Shown here: positions 11,251 to 24,594 of the stretch, one piece after another
Layout: every line of letters starts with the position of its first letter
Numbering within the stretch: the first letter of the stretch is position 1
From: Paragonimus skrjabini miyazakii
Lineage: Eukaryota; Platyhelminthes; Trematoda; Plagiorchiida; Troglotrematidae
DNA length: 64,000 nt
Assembly: GCA_014338405.1 (NCBI GenBank)
Contig: JTDE01000028.1
Span: 115,986 to 179,985 of the forward strand
Direction: 5' to 3'
Position numbers and translations under genes: made by a program
The notes under the pieces: generated by a model
What the model was told of the DNA's origin: nothing
The model's input: only the letters and a program-made list of their open reading frames with translations
Databases searched by the model: none

Positions 11251-12194
11251 AACTCGGTCTTAAAGCTTTAGTCGTTAGTTTCTTTTCCTCTTTTCCAATT
11301 TGCTGAAGACCAAAAATGTGCACAATACATCAACGAGAAGTTATGCGAACGTTTAGAAACTTTTTGAGCAAAGTAACTTTTTTCACGACAAATATACGAA
11401 CACGGTTTGATTTTTGCACGCCTTCACTGATCTGCTTGCATGCTGTTTCAAACTGATAGTTTTTATTAACACCTGATAGGGCGTATTAATTAATCGTTGT
11501 TTCATACTGGTTGTGAATACTGTTCAACTTCAATATTGAATTTACTGCTCGCAGTAATAGGAAAATATAATTGGATGCTAAGTTTCAAAGTCAGTTCTTT
11601 CAATAAGTATGTTCATTTTAAGTTAGCCTAGCTAATCTGATTTGAGTTGAACAAGTAGTAACAAACTGCTCCAGTTTTGTCACCAGAAATGTCAGGCTAC
11701 CTGGTGAACTTGAACGAAAATTGTGTACAAAACACTTTTCCTATAATCATCTGTGAAAATCGCAGGCGATTGATTTATAAGAAATGGGGTTTATCAAAAC
11801 GCATGTCTCTTTTAACCACAGGCGCATACGGTTGATTTATAAGTTTGTAACCCCACCGGGAATGGGATGTAAAACTGTGACGCATTCTTAACCATCTGTC
11901 TGTGTACGTCTTTAGACAGTTATCAGGGTAGCGAAAAGTTTTGTTAACACTTACTAGTGGATCCGCCCGAGTGTACCAGTGAAGATTTTTGTTCATTATG
12001 GCATACCTAATCCTGAAAATGTTTGCTGTACCGATTGCTATAAAAATGCTAGCAGCTTATGACAGGGTGGTGGCAACTAGTACTTAATCTCTCAGGCGTC
12101 TTATTTTCCCAATTTGCTGTCCCTTAATCCCAGTTCATAGATGTTAGAAATGTAGGGACTGCAACGTCCAATAAGTCAGCTATTTACTCGTGAT

Positions 12195-12262
12195 TGAAAA
12201 GTTCATATCTATAGGACATCGAGTGGAATTAACACCCGGCCAGTACACATTCTATTGAGATG
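12195..12262 (-). mobile_element. Possible fragment of the tRNA-derived SINE
   Basis: atctataggacatcgagtgg followed by aattaacacccggccagtacac resembles the region around the B box of copy B (gtatatccctgtcgcggcgg then ggagtggaactccggccatacac). The flanks do not extend the match convincingly, so this may be chance. Confidence 0.25.
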
Positions 12263-15200
12263 CTATGTCAATCTAATTGTTACTTGTAAGTTACTTTTGT
12301 AGAATTACTCATTCATAACTAATGTGGATTCAGTGGAATTATGAACTTAAACACTGATTTAACTAGGGTGAAGAAACAAGTTCATCTCCTCATTTGGAAG
12401 AATTGCATCACAGTGGTTTTACGACACAAAAAGAACAAAACTTCAGTTCAGTTTTAATTTGTCAAGTAAGTTAGCTGGATGACGTTCGAACCTGAAACCT
12501 GATACAATATATGAGAAGTGCTCAACCTGATGAAAGTTGACTGTGTACATCAGTTTGGGCTTGTCAACCATGTTTCCACGGCCACTGTAACAAGCAAGAA
12601 GCAGTGTCTTATACTTCTGATATAGACATGGGACACGTTAGGTAGATTTGAATATGACAACCAAATTTGTCTGGTGACCAGAATCAACCAGATGAACTCT
12701 TGATCCATATATACTGTATTGTCGTCAACTACGCGATGTACAGGTTCTCATCATCTCCAACATGGATGTCGCCGTGGTACAAGTGGGCCCTACGTATCAT
12801 TAATTAGTGATTACGAAGGATATTACTACGTAGATATATCTCTGACTTAAAATGTCCCACTGATTCAATACCAGCAAACGGTCCTATCCGTAACCGTACC
12901 AAGCCTTCTGGTTTAAGATATGCGTGTAGTTTATCATTCGTGTGGAAGGTATATCTACAGCCAATGTTTTCTCTTATCTAATAATTACAGCCTTCTGATT
13001 CGTGTTTCTGAAACGTTAAAATTTGTCGGTTTTGGCTATTGCATGATTAATTCTACAAATCTGTCGGTGTACCTGTTGGAATACGATATTGTTAGCAAAA
13101 TTCCACATCATATTTTATTGGCAAAGTTTTTCTCTGTTGGTTCATCATCATCATTGTGCTTTGTCGGCTTATACCGCATGTCTCGTTCCTTATCTTTCCT
13201 TTATGTGGTTATTAACGTCAACACTGCAAGTTTACTTTTCCCCTCTTTGTCTGCAGACTATTGGCGTATTTATTGAGAAACAACACCACTTGTTCAAGTA
13301 TCACTAGTCTGTGCCTCAAAAATACCTTCGTGAACGCAGGTTTCAGATCCATAACCAATCTGCTAATGTCTGCAGTCAACGGGATTCAACACTGAATCTC
13401 TTCAATTAAAACATGTGCGACGCAGTGGATTGGCGTTACTGAACCATCCAAACCTGTCATTAAACTACAATCAAATTACTGGGTCATGAGCACGTTGAGA
13501 AGTCTTCATTGCCTACCGGCGGTAGTCAGACAAACGAAATGACGTTAGCTCATTCTGTTTGATGTGCATCAGCTTTTGCGATCGGTGTGTATTAGTACGA
13601 GTTATATTACCAAGGGGCGGCTGAGTTAGAATATTGGCGTTTTCACGCCTACACCATTCCTGACAAATTAGCTTGTTCACTTACTTCTATGAATATCACG
13701 GCAAACTGAGTACTATCACCGATTTCAATATAATTACGTTTACTTAAACTTAAGCTCTAATTCAAGCGATAGTAGTCAAGTTGGAAACGCAATAAACCGG
13801 AATAACAATGATAATACGACTTGAACGGATACAGAAAATATGGCAGTTTCACTTATTGGTTTACTTGTGAAGTGCGATACCAGATTGTTCAATCTTCAAG
13901 TGTATCCTTTTATCGATTCTATAAATAGTAACCGTAGGATACATGCTTATTGCGGAATGATTTCGGAGGTTGGATTATCTAATACGTTACCGTTTGCTAA
14001 CGATCGTATTCATCTTAAGTTATCGAGAATGACTGTGTGCCACATATGTGTATCTTTGGTAAGCCGGATAGTCTGAGTATAATTGAACCTGTTCATCACA
14101 CAATCCTGAGGATTGCTGAACAATCCCAACAGTTTACTTTGATTTGCACAACCTATTTGTATTTCCCACGCCACATTGTTTGAAATTTTTCAGCCTGTTC
14201 TTTCAAAACATTATCTATATTATTTAAGTAATCTTGTTTGCATCAAAAGGTATCTCCTGAAATGACAGTACTCACAACGTATATTCACTTTTCTTTTACG
14301 CAACATGAGCCATCTGGATACACATCGTTTATTTTATCAGTAGCGTTGACTCAGTATTTATTGTCAGCCTAAGACCTTTTGTTGCCACCACACTTACTAA
14401 AGTGAAGAAGCCGGTTAACAGGCTTCATCTGTTGATTAACTGGTCGCCATTTTCTTTTACTAGAAACACAATAAAATAAGAAATTTCATTAGGTTATTTG
14501 CTTTTATTTGCTAAATTATTGAATATTTTCTTCAGCTCCGTACGTTGTTATGGCCTTGCCTAGCCACTTTACACTGGCTTTTAAAACTTGCATCTTTAAT
14601 TATGGCTGTCCACTGGACTGATGGTGGCACCCTGCTGTCTAACTAATCGGTTTTTGTACGCGACCAGTTGACCGGATCTCTTAGCGGGTCAGCAACTAAT
14701 TCCGATCCGGGGGGGGGGTCAGGTATGCAATAGTTTGAGGCCGATCCAAGTGTCAATGATGTGCGTATGCAGCTGATTGCGCAAGTTGCTCGATAATTTT
14801 GCGTGTCAACAACCCCCAAATCCGCTTTAAACAGCGTTGTGCGCTTAAAGATTGTGCGTGATGGACAAGGTGTGTATTGTGTATTGGTACGCGAGTAACT
14901 GATGCGCAGTGAATAACCAGGTTCACAACCTACAACCAAAATCCAGCGGACCATCGGAATAATGGAAACAATCATGAACCGCTGTTTGTTAAGTGGAGCT
15001 AATCGTTTTAGCCTTCAGAATGACTGGAATGCACGATACACCACGATTGTTGGGCGTTTTCGCGATAAAGTAATCGGAAACCAAATGTGATCTGAAGTAG
15101 CCCATAATACCACAAATTTAATTAACGCTTAGCCTGTAGGTACTTAGGTTGACAACTTCTGCATCGGTGAGTGAATCGTACTTTGGACGGTTTACTGACC

Positions 15201-17047
15201 AGCCTGACGCCAGAACACTGGGCGGAAAAAGATTGCATGGACTCATTTGGTGAAGGATGAGGAGTACGAGGAGTAACAAACTATCTTGGCAACTTGGACA
15301 GTCAAAGTAAGTGACGGGGTGCGGACTTTCAATTGTGGAAGTATCAATCTTGCGCTCATGCAATCCAAGAGGTGAATTTTTCGAGCCATCCTTATACATC
15401 TTCAACATATGAAGCAACGTTAAGTAAACTAGATTGAACAACGCAATATGACTACCACCAATAATAGTAATGACAATAACATTTCTATCAATAAAGATTT
15501 CTGTATAAATGAAGAAAAAATCTAGTAATTCAGTTGCGTAGTTACTTTATGAATAAGAAGAGTGGGTTTGTTCAAGAATCAATCTAACTAAGGGTTAACA
15601 GAAGAGGTACAAGATAGGGTGGGCACAAACAAATGATTGTACCGAGTATCTAATTGAAGAAGTAAGGATTACAATTAGAGCAATCCAGATGAAAGGCTTT
15701 GGTTAAATCAGACTAGACTTTTTGTAAACGTCTTTTGTACAATGTTTACACGGAAAAGCACTACTACTTGATTGATTTTCAAAGGTCTGTCTTTTGATAA
15801 CAAACCGAAGTAGAAACTGGTGAACAGTACATTCAGTGAGGATACACAGAAGTACTGATAAGTCGACAGACCTAATAGTGTGGAATGGTGAGAGAATTTG
15901 GGCTCCAGATATAAGACGAGATCCTTTGAATTTTGATGGAGACACCAGTAACGTAAAGCGATTATGTCATGCCATTCAGATTAACCCTCAGGTATTACAC
16001 AGGAGGAAGTCAAAGTAGGAGTTCACCGATTACATTGTAATGTTCTTCACATTGGTCCCGTTTCATGGCCGAAAACACTGTCAGTACGTATGGATGTGCT
16101 GCAAGCCAAGCTGAAGGAATCTGCTCGACTTGATAGTCTAGATAAACTATACAGCCGGGCGGGCGAAAAAAATCGAGTCAAATGTTTGTTGCCTAACAGC
16201 AGATTATTGCATCTGTAAAACACCAGTAACCAGTAATAAATGACAAAGAGTCTTAGTTACCAAACTGGTCAAAGTTACCTCGCATCATGAAGTAATCACA
16301 TAAAGTCCAACGGTCGGAGGTTTAATGCCGGATTCTTTGGGACTTTGAAGTAATGTCTATCTACCAGCACTTCCAAACATATCGTTCCAGTCCAAATTTC
16401 CGCGGACTGCTGTTAGTTGTTCATCAAGCATTGACAGAATAAAATGAACTAGAAAAACGACATCAAACTGACCAGACGTCCACTCAGGCATTCACTTCAC
16501 GTTGGAATATTCACAAGGGTGTACAGACCGAAGATTGTAAGAACACTGGTATCTAATCGGTTCAAATCATTTCACATTATACACAATGACTTATCAATAA
16601 TATCTAAAAGGGTTGTTGAAAATTCGTCAATAAAACTATGAATCTTACTGTCAGGACAGCTAGGGGATATGTACATATTACATGCCAAAGATGAACAAGG
16701 ACGAGTAAACGATCTAAGCCTGTATTTAATAAATAAGCGGCATGGAAAAACAGTGGAATAACAAAACAGAGTTCACAGGGACTTGCACCATGAACCAATA
16801 ACCTGAGTAATAACACCACATCCACGCATTCAGTAAAATACGTTTATCCATAGAAACTGAAACCCCTAATTTGAACGACTACATTTTCAGTGTATTCATG
16901 CAACCAGGTTTCAAGCAACACGGTAACACCCAAGTTAAGTCTGTTTACATTAATCAAGGCGTAGATTAAGGAAGGGACGTTTCTCACAGGTAAATACATT
17001 TCAGTAGTACTTCACTTCCGGAATGCAATCTTGTACGATGTTTCCTA

Positions 17048-17246
17048 TCAATGAGGTCATTGGTGCACTGGTCGGTACGATTTCCTCATGAAAGAATGAC
17101 CGGAGTTCTAGTCCCGGCTGTGGCAAGGATACTGACGGGTTGTAATGAGTGTAAAACTCAAGTCTAGTGCGTCTTTTCAAAAGGGATCGATTGAAACGTT
17201 TGTGGGAATGCGACAGCTGTGATCAACTGTGGGTGATGTTCAATCC
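17048..17246 (+). mobile_element. tRNA-derived SINE copy E, near full length, plus orientation
   Basis: The best-organised copy, readable in the sense direction. It has a tRNA-like head with an A-box-like tggtgcactggtcgg (17061-17075) and a B-box-like ggagttctagtcccgg (17102-17117). These are followed by the unique body (ggcaaggatact, then ctcaagtctagtgcgtcttttc) and the 3' tail gctgtgatcaactgtgggtgatgttcaat. RNA polymerase III internal promoter boxes in a unit of about 200 bases define a SINE. It is the only copy on the + strand; the others lie on the minus strand. Confidence 0.75.
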
Positions 17247-17249
17247 ATG

Positions 17250-18185
17250 CGAAACGTTTTAGGTCGTCAACCAACAGGACACATACACCGATGTACGATG
17301 TCTTGCGAAGTGCTGGCTGGGAGAACCAAGACAAACATATTGTGCTGTTCAAGTCCTTTTAGTCACAGCGGAGGCTCTTTGTAAGTGACTGACAATGTCT
17401 GAACAGTTTTACTGGGTTTGCACGCCTGTCTGGCAGTCTATTAGGCTGAGCTTTGTTTGATTGCACACCGCCGTTGCCTGATTGACTCATTGATTGCGTA
17501 ACTATTTTATTCAGGGGTTTCTGACGAGCGTGGATCTTTGGTGCGCGCAAGGACGGGCAACTGGGCAATGGTGCAAATTCATTATAACCCTAAATCTAAA
17601 CTGCGTTTGTACGATGTCTCTACGGTATCGTCTTAGGGCGGCAGCTGATAGAGGAGATTTTTCCCGACATAATCTGTTTGACCTATTTGTGAACGAACAG
17701 TTGACCATGACGTTCGACGAATATGTTGAGATATATGATGGAACACAGCTTAGCTTCCGATAATCATAATTATTTCAAAGCTGTGTCTTACATGTACGTC
17801 GTCCTGGCGATACAGTACAGTGTTAGAATCAATGAGCATGGTTATTAGCACGGAAATGGTCCAAGTAACATCTACCAAGCTGATTACATAGGCAACAGAA
17901 CAGTCGAGTAATAGCGGTGCGTCAATCATCCGCCAAACATGTAGTTCAAAATGAACAGGACCGATGCAGTTTCTTCGCTCCGCGTGATGGCAACGTGCAC
18001 CTGGGTAAAAGTACTCGGATCTGTTTAGGCTATGCGAATCACCAATTGCATCCTCTGTTGTAGGTCCAAGCGAACTTCACAAACACATTACACATGATTC
18101 GCGTATTCTAATCACGATCAAACCAGCTTTAAGATGTCACAGGCAAGTATTCTTCTATCTTTCAGACGAACGTTGTTTTGTTTCA
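17250..18185. other. GC-richer stretch without a recognised gene
   Basis: 17350-17760 is richer in G and C than its surroundings and keeps overlapping open frames on both strands (for example 17494-17763 on the + strand). None contains a domain I recognise. It may be the remains of an unidentified transposon or an isolated exon. Confidence 0.3.
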
Positions 18186-18191
18186 AAAAGC

Positions 18192-18260
18192 TTTTGATGC
18201 TGACCTTCAAACCGACACACCACGACAGGTTTTGTCCTTGTTCAAACTAGTCAGGTAGAG
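18192..18260 (+). repeat. Half copy of the hairpin repeat at 58.2-58.4 kb
   Basis: ttgatgctgaccttcaaacc, then gacacaccacgacaggtttt and ttcaaactagtcaggtagag match both arms of the inverted repeat at 58171-58366. It is closer to the right arm in the gacacaccac block and to the left arm at its ends. Only one arm is present here, so this is a solo arm of a dispersed repeat. Confidence 0.6.
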
Positions 18261-18264
18261 ATAG

Positions 18265-19720
18265 TCTGATTGCAGGATCGAAGCGGCTGACTTCCGCTCC
18301 ATGAGCCAACCATCTTGTCCGACCGGCCACCAGATCCATGAGCATCATTTGTGACGGGGGAATTTGTATGTAGCTGAGTTGTAGCTTGTATTAATCTCGT
18401 TAGCGTGAATTGACATTGTCCACCTCGGATTGCCAGTTTGCACTAACTACGGCCGCAAGGACCCGAAATGGTAATTGTCTTATTTAATGTGTTCTGTTTG
18501 TGGCTGAAATATATTCGAAATTAACGCATCTCCTGCATTTTTGTTCTTTCTGTTACATCTGCCTGAAAACGATAAGTCCAGTATAGAGCAGAGATTAAGT
18601 GAGTATCGGTTACCCATAAAAGGTTGCCTGGTTTACGCTTAACAAAAACGACGTCTTAGAAACGGTTAACCGGCAAGCGGCGCACTTCAAGTTTTAGGGT
18701 GTCAAACTCCAATAATGTATATCAGCTTTAACAAAATAGATAGAAGACGACAATATATTTGAGTACAGATCTGACTGGCGCCCAGTTGAAAGTTTCCCGC
18801 TGAACACTTCTCAGTAAGAAAAAAAAACAAAAATTGCCATTCTGATGTAAACTATCATTACCGTAGAAGTAAGAGTTTTAAGGCGAGTGACGCAACAGTA
18901 ACCAAGAGGGTCTGATAGCATCTAATCTCGGCAACTGTGGACAAAACCTGTCGACCATCAGCACTGAAACCCTTTGGGGAATTTGGAAATGCTTGGTTCG
19001 TCCAAAATAAACAGAAGTACTCGTCATGACCTACATGCACGGGCTATACAAAGGCTTGAACTTACGCATGGAAGAATGCAATCGGGCTTCGCCGATCAGT
19101 ATTCGTGCAAAACCGAATGTGGCCTGATCGGATAGTTGGATACAAACATTTGTACAAAGACATATGCTCCATATTTCTCAAACGATTTTATTTGCGGAAG
19201 CTTTTACAATCCCTACTGAAAACACAAAACTCAGAAGTCAATGTTTTATTAGAAACTCTAGTAAATCTATGAAACGGAAGCACCAGGGTGTTTTATTGCA
19301 ATGGGTCATATCATCCTTGTAATGCTTAAGTAAAATCGGACACCACGCTCTTAGAAACAGCTTATGGGACGCACATTCGCCAATCTATTTATTTGAGAGA
19401 TTTTGTAACGTCACTCTGCGGTATCAGTGGGATACTCTTCGTAGCAGTATACAGTGGTACAAGTTGAACAATACCCCCATTCAATCACAACCTCCGCGTA
19501 CAAATGAACCTATTGACTAGTTCCATTTATCAGTGCTCTACATTTCCTCAATGAGATTGAGCGTTGAGGTATGGAGGCGGAAACGCAGAACTTAGTTAAC
19601 TATATATGGCGGTTCGTTAAAGATCTTTTCGACGTCGGACTGATATGATGCAGTTCCATAAAGCACGCATCGCATGTCCATAGACTTCATCCAGTACATG
19701 CCCCGTCCATTGTTGCCAAG
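18265..19720. other. Intergenic DNA, no gene recognised
   Basis: No frame of interest and no matched repeat up to the assembly gap. Confidence 0.45.
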
Positions 19721-19820
19721 NNNNNNNNNNNNNNNNNNNNNNNNNNNNNNNNNNNNNNNNNNNNNNNNNNNNNNNNNNNNNNNNNNNNNNNNNNNNNNNN
19801 NNNNNNNNNNNNNNNNNNNN
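19721..19820. other. Assembly gap, 100 N
   Basis: Exactly one hundred undetermined bases, the usual fixed-size placeholder for a scaffold join of unknown length. Real distance across it is unknown. Features cannot be followed through it, and frames that span it are meaningless. Confidence 0.98.
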
Positions 19821-22800
19821 ATATCTCGTTCGAGTGTGTAATTCACCAGACCCGAGCCATTAATAGCGCCAATTATATGCAACATCTTATAATTGTAGCT
19901 CAGCCTCACCTATCACAAACCACTCTTTCTTGATTCACATCGCATTGAAGAGTACCACTGGTATCATCCATCCAAATAACCTGCAGTCCTGTCTGGTGAT
20001 AAACGTTCAGCTTTTCTTCTAAGCTTCCTTTCATTTGAACTCTTAGGTTCAGATATGGACCCCAACTTCTTTACTGCCAGCAGGTGATCGTTTTGTTACG
20101 GGTTTGCGGTCGAAACGCTCATGTTAGTAATAAACTTCGCAAACGAATGCATCTTGAGAAGTTACGGTATTGCTGTGGGTTCAGTGGTAGTCCAGTCCAC
20201 CAGTGTACCAATTGGTGCTTCATTGAGATTTTTCGGACAGTTACCACTGTGCTTCCCTACCGAATTTGTTCTGAGCAGTTCTATCCAGTAATGTAACTAT
20301 GCCTCCTCAGTTTTCATTACTCCCAAAGACTAAATTACTGTGACTTCGGCCACCAATAGAATGGCTTTAAGGAGGACTGTATACGTCGTGTTGCTACAAC
20401 AACTGACGTGTGTAGTGAACACCGGGTCATTCGCTCTAATTGTTTAAGCAGATGTTTGTTAGATATTCCACCCTCAACACCGTCAGTCATAACATACAAT
20501 AGGAGACTTGCTACTGGTTTTATTAGACGACTATACCTTGCCATTCACAGAAGCTCTGGATTAATATGCTTCGGAGGGTCAGTGATGATCAACTGAGATT
20601 GACAATTAATTGTTGACGGTTGTTGGCCAGTAATCGTGTCTAAAGGGTAAAGAAATAAGAGCCACCTTATCGACAACCTAATTCAGTTGGTCATTCGATT
20701 TACTAACTTGGTACGTCGAGTTCAACATTTTGTGACGCTCTGTGCATGACGGATGTTGTTACAAGGCAGATGTTTGGTATGCTAATAGAACAGTGGGGAA
20801 GACGCAGTTGAAAATGCTAAGATGCAACCCGGTTGATGAAGTATACTCTATTCACAATTTGTAATGTCCTGATGGGTATTAGATAATCATTGCCTCTTTT
20901 CCTGCCGGTTCTCTTCTTATGGGGGGTCCCCTTAATACCAATGACCACATGATTCGAGCCCGGTTGAACGGTTAAGTCAGTCGTTAAGGCAAATAGTTTA
21001 GCGTTCAGTTTCACTTATTACCCTCTTGCGAGCCGTCGAGTTTAAAACCTACTTGTAAAAGCTTGTCATTGGCCACCTTACGGTTAACCAGTCGGTTTGT
21101 TTTCAATATACATATCTTTGAGTAGGACATCCAACGTTTACCTCCGCATAGTGACAATTATCAAGGAAGTTGTCTACCAGTTAAATCAGTTCGTTTAATG
21201 TCAGCTGCGCAGCGGAAATGTTATTCACTGTACCTAAGCAAACACTTTTATCTCAATGCACCACTGACCAACACGAGGTAACATTGGTGACTTCACGAAA
21301 CGGATAGATAGTTATAGAGCACTGTTCCATGCAGAAGAAGTGGTCCTACTGATTTTCGGTTACCGATAATCAGAGACGGAGGTATACCAAAGTATGAATT
21401 ACTACAATGCGGTCGTGCCACTTGAAATTAACTTAAGCCAAACCAACATTAGTTTGAGACAATTGCTTGTCTCTTCAGTTCATGTTACATTTATCCACCT
21501 AAATGTCAAGACTAAAATCCGTCGACCCGATATGGCGTTAATTTTAGGCTTGCATGTAAACTGTTTTTACATGACTCCAACAACTTAGACCTATGTTTCT
21601 ACTTAGCAAGTAGTGTTCCTCTCCTTTGCCAGGAAGGCAAAAGGTTGCCATTTCACTTATGTGCTTTTAGTGTGAAGTATTTCGCTTTGGTTGGCACAGA
21701 AATTGACGGATTTACGTCGTCCAGTAAAGCTGGTTGTACGACTGGACTTTCTCATTGGGAACATGTGAACACCGCAGCTGTACTTGTGATTATCAGCTGG
21801 ATTGTGTTTTCTAGTTTTGCGAGCTGAAAAAATTCAGCCGTATTCAATTCTTTGCATGGAGCTGGGGTACAATCTTTTGCGACCTCAATCACATACTACC
21901 CAAAGAAGAGGAAGTGTTTGAAGGATCGCCACATCTGACATCCAGCAGTAAAAAGTGGATTTTGAACGAGTGAACTATGGGTATACTTTTCAGACTACCA
22001 GACAAGAAAGGTGCCATTTATGTCAAATTTGTCCGTAGTTGTACCGGCACAAGAACGAACAATCAGAAATTTGCATTTATTCATATGATTTATTTCTAAA
22101 GTGTGTTTAGTTTGGGGATTTATTCCTATTGTTGGAAAAATGTCAGTTTCTGATCTCCACACAGACTAATCAGAATCACTGAAACCATGAGGGGTGGACA
22201 TCTATACGGTATAAAGTGTCAAGACTAGATGGTTTACACATATTTAGTCTGGGTAGCCGATCCACACCATTCAGTTCGCGCATAGAAACCAATCGATACA
22301 CAAACAAGTTCGGGATGATATTTAGTCTGTGCGCTTTAGATCGCGTTTGGTCCTTTCATTTACGTTGATCAGCCGTCTCTGTGCCATCTTCTACCTACTG
22401 ACAACTGATGGTCACAGACAGTTTCAGCGATTCGACGACAGAACATGTTCACTGTTTGTTCACCGTTTGTTGTCCGGATTAGATAAGACCAAACCTTCTA
22501 AGGAACTGTTATGTCGCTCGTCTGACTAACCTTGGCTTTTCATTCGTGGGAGTTCACATCAGAAGGAGTAAAGTTTCTCTCCTTGTTGTTGTGTATCCGG
22601 TAGGAAAATTGTCACTAAGCTTCGTTCGCTTCTGGATTAAGCATTTAAACTGCGTTATTGCGAAATTTAAATAAAATCCTAAGAATCTGACACGACACGC
22701 CAGCTACAAACCCTATAAACAGTACGTGAATTTTCAATAAAACTGGCAACTTGCGGGTCTCCATGGTCTAGTTGAGATGTGGAACGTGCGGCTTTTTGTT

Positions 22801-24425
22801 TTGGTTCTTTATTCGAACTAGGTCTCGTTTACCAGTGAGTCTAATTTTGGGATTGGGTTGCTCACTCGATTGCCTGAGATGCTTCCGTTTGACATCACCT
22901 TGAGGATGCCCAACTAACTGATGGACTGAAGCCAACCCCAGATTCTTTTCCTTTCTACTCGATTACTGTCGTCTGTCCCAGATTAGGCTAAAGCTAACCA
23001 CTTACATTTTCAAATATAGCTGGAAATATACGGCTTGTATTTAAACCCTACCACATTCATTTAGTTTGATGCCCGTTGGAATTATATTCCGACTGTCCTT
23101 TAGAAAAGATTATCTAAAATTGTTAGTATATGATGGTTAAGCACGTACTCACTTGCCAAGACAAGTCTTTATCTGTTGCAACTGCATAGACGATTAACTT
23201 ATGACGGTCTTCTACGGTTGGCTGACTTGGACCTGTCGCGGATTACACACAGTTCGACAGTTTTCGTATGTTTGTTAGTGGATCGCATAAAACGTGTTGC
23301 TCTTGACTGCTTCTTGATGTTGGAAATCGGCGCGAGTTTTACCAAACGCAGTTTATGCATTTAGCATGTGTCGATTAATCGCAAAATGTAAGAACTTCTG
23401 CGCAGGCCACGTAGACACCCGATACTGAGAAGTCAGTGAACATACGTAAAAGCGAAGCTAATCAAGAATGAGAATCGTACCTTTTACTGTGTTAAGTTAA
23501 ATGAAAGCTATAATTTGCCAACCGGTTACCACATTTCCTTCAATTTGAACAGTGTATGATGGGTATGTATGAAGATAGAGCTGAAACCACTCTGTTCGTC
23601 TCTAATCCAGCAGGGTAAGATTGAAGAGCCTGATTTACGGTCTGCGCTCGCCTTTCATTCGTGTCTGTGTACAGCTACCGGAGTCTATCTGCTGGCGTCG
23701 CAAGTAATTGACTCCAGATGCAGGTTTAACGCACGTTTTGAATGATTCAAACCAAATAGCTTGATCTTCAGAAATCTTCCCATATAGAGTGACTTAGAAC
23801 GTTTTTCTCCAACGCCATTAATTGCAGGGTGAAACGCAGCTGATGAATATGTGATAGACTGTCTACTCATTCATGTATTCATTCTCCTCTGGTATTTATT
23901 TTAATCAATCTTGTTGCGAACACTGACTTCTCTAATCCACTATACGAAACCCAGTGTATCCTTCATCTACCAAACTGCCTGAACTGTTCAACAAAGAATC
24001 TGATACAAACAAGCGTCTTTACTTTCCTCAACTGTGTTGTTTCTACTAATCCCATGAATTTTGGGAGCCCGCATGTTTCAGGTTAACCATTCTTTATTAA
24101 CATATTTGACCGACCGTGGTCGCCAAAACGCATATACATGCATTAAAACGAGTCACTGAATCGATTCCACGACGCAACTGATGCTGACGAGATCTAATGA
24201 TTTTGAAACAATCATAAACCAAGTCAATGGTGGCTTTGGGAACAAGCTATCTAAAAACTGCACCACCTTGATGACTCTGAGGACTTGGTGGAAGATTGCT
24301 GTTTTACAGACCAATTTTAAACGGTTGATCGGTTTCACTTTATGCAAAAGGTTGAAGAAGGTGATAAGTAATGGGGGAATTATTTTACACCGAATGAATT
24401 TTACTCAATTGTTATCGCTACCTTC
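19821..24425. other. Intergenic DNA, no gene recognised
   Basis: Reading frames up to about 70 codons on both strands, none with recognisable family features. A minus-strand frame at 20335-20544 ends in PFYWWPKS, loosely like the end of a retroelement zinc-binding region, but too little to call. Confidence 0.4.
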
Positions 24426-24428
24426 ACA

Positions 24429-24460
24429 TTTCCATTGACTTCCATTGACTTTCCATTGAC
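24429..24460 (+). repeat. Three tandem copies of a 10-11 base unit
   Basis: The unit (t)ttccattgac is repeated three times head to tail directly beside the 3' side of SINE copy G, where the normal SINE tail is missing. It may be a short tail expansion of that SINE. Confidence 0.7.
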
Positions 24461-24590
24461 TCGACGAATTTCGCTATTATTAGGGCTGTTCATTGGTTCA
24501 GTATCCTTGCCACGACCGGGATCAGAACGTCGATCACGTTTTCATGAGACAACCTTACTGACCACTGCGCAGCTGATCTCACACTTGATT
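24461..24590 (-). mobile_element. tRNA-derived SINE copy G, tail altered
   Basis: Matches the head half of the SINE family on the minus strand. It has gtatccttgccacgaccggg (24500-24519), a B-box equivalent around gatcagaacgtcgatc, and the tRNA-like 5' end accactgcgcagctgatctc. The usual 3' body and tail are not recognisable, and a decamer tandem repeat stands in their place. Confidence 0.55.
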
Positions 24591-24594
24591 AGAT

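Larger units (their letters stand above)
10993..17045. other. Intergenic DNA downstream of robo
   Basis: Holds the presumed robo 3' UTR and then no recognisable gene. The longest frames (12920-13276 and 14643-14975) have no domain or motif I recognise. A 9-base G run near 14710 sits in a short GC-richer patch (14660-14990). A possible SINE fragment is at 12195-12262. Confidence 0.45.

Noticed and set aside
21255..21290. tgcaccactgaccaacacga resembling the reversed SINE head
   Set aside because: The B box and body expected beside it are absent, so the short match is probably chance.
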